DNA from: Acholeplasmatales bacterium
GTDB taxonomy: Bacteria; Bacillota_I; Bacilli_A; Acholeplasmatales; Acholeplasmataceae
Direction: 5' to 3'
Length of the DNA: 32,411 bases
NCBI GenBank assembly: GCA_031284605.1
Contig: JAITXV010000039.1
Coordinates: 1-32,411 of the forward strand
This document shows, one piece after another, positions 28,182 through 32,411 of the stretch (positions within the stretch are counted from its first letter, which is position 1; every line of letters starts with the position of its first letter). The translations under genes and the position numbers were made by a program. Below the pieces are notes generated by a model, which was not told where the DNA came from, did not search any database, and saw only the letters and a program-made list of their open reading frames with translations.

Positions 28182-29441
28182 TTAATCGATTATAGTATAA
28201 ATTGAACAACTTTCTAAAGAACTAATAATTTTATACCATCTGACAATTTCACTAAAACTTATTTTTTTAAGCATTTCTAATAAATCAGCTGTTTCTTCAC
28301 CTTCAGTTAGCATATCTGCTAAAAATTCAGCGTATTTAGAAGGAGTAGAAAGCGCTGATTTAATAGTTGAGCCAATATATCCTTTTCTCATATTGTCAAA
28401 ATATTTCTCATATTCATAAATATTGGTATTTTGTACTGCATTTTTTATAAAATCAATTAACTTTATGGGATTTAAAGACGACCCATTTATAATTACACAA
28501 GTTACATTATGACAATATTCTGAATACAAATTAATTCCACTACATAAATTATTATTAATACAATAATAGTAATTTTTAGAACTTGAAGAAAAAAGTAACT
28601 CAAATAACAAAGAAATATGGGTTAAATCAAGAAATGAAAATTTGTCACTAACAATCTTATAACTTACGTTAACTAAAGATATAGAAGCTTTTAACTTATA
28701 TTCATCACTTGTTTTTACATAAGATAAAGGTTCATCTTGAAATAAATAATCAAAACTACAAACAGATGAATCCATAAAATCATCTATTACACTAAGACAT
28801 TTATTTAAATCATAATTGCCTCCAAGCACAAGGTAAGTATTAGAAGGACTATAAACTATATTATAAATATTTTTCAAATATTGAGATGTCATTTTAATAA
28901 TATCTTCTTTTTTACCTATAACAGTGTTTTTAATAGAAGAATAAAAAAACATATTATCGTATAAAATATCGTCTATTTTACTTTCTAAATCTGCTTCATC
29001 TTCTGCTAACTCTTCTAATACTATCTGCTTTTCGTTTTCTAATATGGAATCATTAACATTAAATGAAAAAGTCATTTCAAGAAGTTTACGAAGTAAAAGA
29101 TATTTATTTTTTCTAGTTTGAAAATAAAAAATAGTATTTTTATCAGAAGTATAAGCATTATCTTCATAAGCACCTAATTTTTCTATTTCAAGCATCACAT
29201 CTTTACCTTGAGTATCCTTATACATAAGATGTTCCATCATATGCGCTGTACCTGGATATATTTTAATAATTTCCTGATTATATACTAAAGAATCATTAAA
29301 ACCACCAAACTTACTAACAAAGTGGGCAGTAAAATAACTAACTTTAGGTTCATAATTTGAAAATATCACAAAACCATTATCATATACTATTTTTGTAGTT
29401 TTTATATTATTAAGTAAAATAATAGATTCTTTTTTATTCAT
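28182..29441 (-). CDS. M16 family peptidase, catalytic-type (YmfH-like)
   Basis: HMMEHLMYKD (HxxEH) and downstream EELAEDEAD. Confidence 0.9.
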   Translation of the reverse strand: MNKKESIILLNNIKTTKIVYDNGFVIFSNYEPKVSYFTAHFVSKFGGFNDSLVYNQEIIKIYPGTAHMMEHLMYKDTQGKDVMLEIEKLGAYEDNAYTSDKNTIFYFQTRKNKYLLLRKLLEMTFSFNVNDSILENEKQIVLEELAEDEADLESKIDDILYDNMFFYSSIKNTVIGKKEDIIKMTSQYLKNIYNIVYSPSNTYLVLGGNYDLNKCLSVIDDFMDSSVCSFDYLFQDEPLSYVKTSDEYKLKASISLVNVSYKIVSDKFSFLDLTHISLLFELLFSSSSKNYYYCINNNLCSGINLYSEYCHNVTCVIINGSSLNPIKLIDFIKNAVQNTNIYEYEKYFDNMRKGYIGSTIKSALSTPSKYAEFLADMLTEGEETADLLEMLKKISFSEIVRWYKIISSLESCSIYTIID

Positions 29442-30633
29442 TTTTAGTCCCTTTTGATATCATAAATAAAACAGGAGTAATATTAGACAATGTTTTCTTT
29501 ATAAAATCATTATCAATTATTTTTTTATATTCAAGAATTTCTTTTTTATTTTTTCTATCTAATAAATATTTTTTATTATACAAATTTGAAGTTATTTTAT
29601 ATTGTTGGTCATCTAAATTATCATAAGAATCAAGTATATCTCTAAAAGCGTGATGAATTAAGCTTTTATTAGACGTGCCTTCTTTAACAAAAAGACTTAC
29701 TATTTCTTTGATTTTTTCATATGCAAAACCATCTCTAGAATTATCAACTCCCGCTCTAATACTTAATATACCACTATATTTATCATAATTAGAACTAATA
29801 CTATATGCTAAATTATATTTTTCACGAATGGTTTGAATTAAAATACTTGAAAAATTGCCTCCAAGAATAATAGAAGCTACGCTTAAAGCTAAATCTTGAA
29901 TGTATTCTTTTGAAGTATCTATATAGTATGACAAAAATATGAATGTTTGAGATGTATCATTAGAAGTAACTATTTCTTTAAAATTTTTAAAATTTGGCTT
30001 TAAATACGGATATAACGAAGTATATTCATATTCTTTAAATCTCTTAACTAAAATATGCTTTTCTTTTGTAGTAAAAGCACCATCATACTCTAGTGTTTTA
30101 GTGTATGAAGACATTATGAATTTATAGTAATTAATAATGTCTTCCTTAGTTATATTTTTTATTCTTTCTATTTCATCTTCTATTAATAAAATAGGATAAG
30201 TGTCTTTCCACAAATTATAGGTCTGTTCATATCTAACTAATGAAGATGTATCGTACATATTAGTTTTAATTATATTAATATAATTATTTTTTACATTTTC
30301 AAAAACCTCACTAGTTAAATTGTCTCTATTAAAAATAAAATCATTAAATAAATTAATAGAATCCAAAAAGAGAGATTCATCACCTACTATTTTAGGATCT
30401 ATTATATTTAAAATAAATTTATAAAATAATAAATTTCCAATTCTACCTTTAGTTAGAACTATATTAGTACTATATAAGGATAATTGTTTCATATTGAACT
30501 CTTCTTTAGACATTTTAGATGTTCCATAATTAATAATATTTTCTAAAAGATTAGAGTAAATAAAAAATAATTTATCATCTAAAGAATATGAAAAAGAGTA
30601 GACTATATGATAAGTTTTAAAAATTGAATTCAT
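29434..30633 (-). CDS. M16 family peptidase-like, no HxxEH motif (YmfF-like)
   Basis: IREKYNLAYSISSNYDKYSGILSIRAGVD; overlaps YmfH-like gene by 8 nt. Confidence 0.88.
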   Translation of the reverse strand: MNSIFKTYHIVYSFSYSLDDKLFFIYSNLLENIINYGTSKMSKEEFNMKQLSLYSTNIVLTKGRIGNLLFYKFILNIIDPKIVGDESLFLDSINLFNDFIFNRDNLTSEVFENVKNNYINIIKTNMYDTSSLVRYEQTYNLWKDTYPILLIEDEIERIKNITKEDIINYYKFIMSSYTKTLEYDGAFTTKEKHILVKRFKEYEYTSLYPYLKPNFKNFKEIVTSNDTSQTFIFLSYYIDTSKEYIQDLALSVASIILGGNFSSILIQTIREKYNLAYSISSNYDKYSGILSIRAGVDNSRDGFAYEKIKEIVSLFVKEGTSNKSLIHHAFRDILDSYDNLDDQQYKITSNLYNKKYLLDRKNKKEILEYKKIIDNDFIKKTLSNITPVLFMISKGTKNE

Positions 30634-31349
30634 TAAATTGCGGCTTCTAGTGCAATTTCAACCATTTTATTAAATGATGACTGTCTTTCCTCACTTGTAG
30701 TATATTCTTTTTTAACTAAGGAATCAGATATTGTTAGTAAACAAGTTGCTTTTTTACCTAGTAATATAGCATTACTAAATAATGCAAAACTTTCCATTTC
30801 AACACATTTAGCACCATATTTTTTTACTAATTTTCTAAAATCAAATTTAGAGTTATCACCTCTATAAAACACATCGCTTGAATGTACATTTGTTAAGTTT
30901 ACTTTGTACCCTAAACTATCTGCAGCAGACAATATAAGCTTATTTAATTCTTCATTAGAATTAATAATATGTTTCTTAGTAACCCCAATTTCTCTAGCGA
31001 ATGTACTTTCAGAATAAGCGGCGGAAGCTAAAACTACATCGTATACATTTAAATCTTCACAATAACTTCCGGCACTTCCTATCCTTATAATATTTTCAAC
31101 ATTATAAAACTTAAATAGTTCATAACTGTATATACCAATACTTGGCATACCCATTCCAGAACCCATTACAGTTACTTTTTTATTTTTATAATATCCTGTA
31201 TACCCAAACATATTTCTAACGTTGTTAATTTTAACAACATTTTTTAAATATGTTTTACTAATCCATTCTGCTCTTAATGGATCTCCAGGCATTAATACAG
31301 TTTTAGCAATTAAATTTACATCAGATGTCTCAATATGTGGTGTTGGCAT
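30633..31349 (-). CDS. deoD: Purine-nucleoside phosphorylase
   Basis: MPTPHIETSDVNLIAKTVLMPGDPLRAEWISKTYL, VMGSGMGMPSIGIYSYELF, ECVEMESFAL-type motif; start at 31349 has AGGAG upstream (track start 31367). Confidence 0.96.
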   Translation of the reverse strand: MPTPHIETSDVNLIAKTVLMPGDPLRAEWISKTYLKNVVKINNVRNMFGYTGYYKNKKVTVMGSGMGMPSIGIYSYELFKFYNVENIIRIGSAGSYCEDLNVYDVVLASAAYSESTFAREIGVTKKHIINSNEELNKLILSAADSLGYKVNLTNVHSSDVFYRGDNSKFDFRKLVKKYGAKCVEMESFALFSNAILLGKKATCLLTISDSLVKKEYTTSEERQSSFNKMVEIALEAAI

Positions 31350-31998
31350 TGTTTTCTTCTCCTTCAACTATAGCTACACCATTAGATGTGCCTATTCTAG
31401 TAGCTCCTAGTTTAATATATTCATGTGCGTCTGCAGTATTTCTAATCCCACCACTAGCTTTAACTTGCATTTGAGGAACAGTAGCCACCATTAAACGAAC
31501 TACTTCTTTAGTAGCACCAACACTTCCAAATCCTGTAGAAGTTTTAACAAAATCTGCTTTAGCAGCACTTGATATTAAACATCCTCTAACTATTTCACTG
31601 TCAGTTAATACAGATGTTTCTAATATTACTTTTAAAGTATGATTACCAACTGCCTTTTTAACAGATGATATTTCTTTTAAAAGTTTTGAATTACTTCTTT
31701 TTTCTTTTAAAAAGTCAACATTTATAACCATATCTATTTCATCAGCACCATTTTTGATAGCATCTTTTGCTTCAAAAACTTTTACCTTTGTAGTGTGTGT
31801 CCCGTGTGGGAAACCTATAACTGTACAAACTAAAACTTTACTACCAAGTAGTAATTTTTTAGCTAGCTTAACGTAAATAGGGTTAACACATACACTTTTA
31901 AAACCATACCTAACCGCTTCTTCACACAACTTAGTTATATCTTTTTTGGAAACATAAAATCCTAATTTTGTGTGGTCAATATACTTGTTTAATTCCAT
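31330..31998 (-). CDS. deoC: Deoxyribose-phosphate aldolase
   Basis: IDHTKLG, VCTVIGFPHGTHTTKVKVFEAKDAIKNGADEIDMVIN, VKTSTGFG, QMQVKASGGIRN. Confidence 0.97.
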   Translation of the reverse strand: MELNKYIDHTKLGFYVSKKDITKLCEEAVRYGFKSVCVNPIYVKLAKKLLLGSKVLVCTVIGFPHGTHTTKVKVFEAKDAIKNGADEIDMVINVDFLKEKRSNSKLLKEISSVKKAVGNHTLKVILETSVLTDSEIVRGCLISSAAKADFVKTSTGFGSVGATKEVVRLMVATVPQMQVKASGGIRNTADAHEYIKLGATRIGTSNGVAIVEGEENNANTTY

Positions 31999-32016
31999 TT
32001 TTATATTCTCCTTTTT

Positions 32017-32411
32017 TTAATCTATTAAATCTTTATAATATACAATATTGTAATTATCTATTTCTTCATGCCACTTTACTTTTTTTAATACTTTCCAAAC
32101 TTTGTTAAGTTTTAAAGGTTCAATCATTTTGTAAGTATCAGGGCAACCCGCTACGTTAGTTAAAAATCTAGACAATTCTTTTTTAAATTCTTCATATTTA
32201 ACTAATATCTTAACACCTTTAGGTTTTATATATATATAATCCAAATTTGGTGGAAAAATTGCTACTAAGTCAAATATATATTCACAAGATAAATATGCTT
32301 TGTTATTTGAATCTCTTAATATTAAATAATCTAAAACATTTATATCTTCATCTTTATAATGAATTTCTAGTTCTTCCTTTTTACCTTCATAATATAATAC
32401 ATAAGTAAGTA
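32017..32411 (-). CDS. Hypothetical protein, partial (N-terminus beyond window)
   Basis: Frame stays open from the listed TTG start at 32244 to the window edge: …LTYVLYYEGKKEELEIHYKDEDINVLDYLILRDSNNKAYLSCEYIFDLVAIFPPNLDYIYIKPKG…. Confidence 0.65.
   Translation of the reverse strand, partial: LTYVLYYEGKKEELEIHYKDEDINVLDYLILRDSNNKAYLSCEYIFDLVAIFPPNLDYIYIKPKGVKILVKYEEFKKELSRFLTNVAGCPDTYKMIEPLKLNKVWKVLKKVKWHEEIDNYNIVYYKDLID

Overview
Very AT-rich bacterial chromosomal segment. Gene content and use of TGA as a stop (methyltransferase gene ending at 4748, addB ending at 21565) suggest a low-GC Firmicutes/Tenericutes genome using code 11; this is inference. Most genes lie on the minus strand. Recognisable genes: leuS plus a translationally coupled alpha/beta hydrolase (+), a TrmA/RlmD-family RNA methyltransferase, M32 carboxypeptidase, two coupled MgtE Mg transporters, addB-addA, ADP-ribosylglycohydrolase, a single-stranded DNA-binding protein, an M16 peptidase pair, deoD and deoC. 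Accessory content: a tandem array of three paralogous 172-175 aa lipoproteins with a decayed fourth copy, a solitary beta-class adenine methyltransferase, two DUF4143-type AAA ATPases (one frameshifted exactly in its Walker A motif), each preceded by paired direct repeats, and an untracked 48-aa acidic ORF. I see no convincing large new multi-gene system. The most unusual items are: (1) the Walker A frameshift, which a -1 slip would repair; (2) the paired direct repeats before both DUF4143 genes; (3) the lipoprotein array, whose decayed copy now carries an intrinsic-terminator-like hairpin for the mgtE operon; (4) a terminator-like hairpin inside the 5' coding end of the hydrolase after leuS. 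No database search or folding calculation was run.
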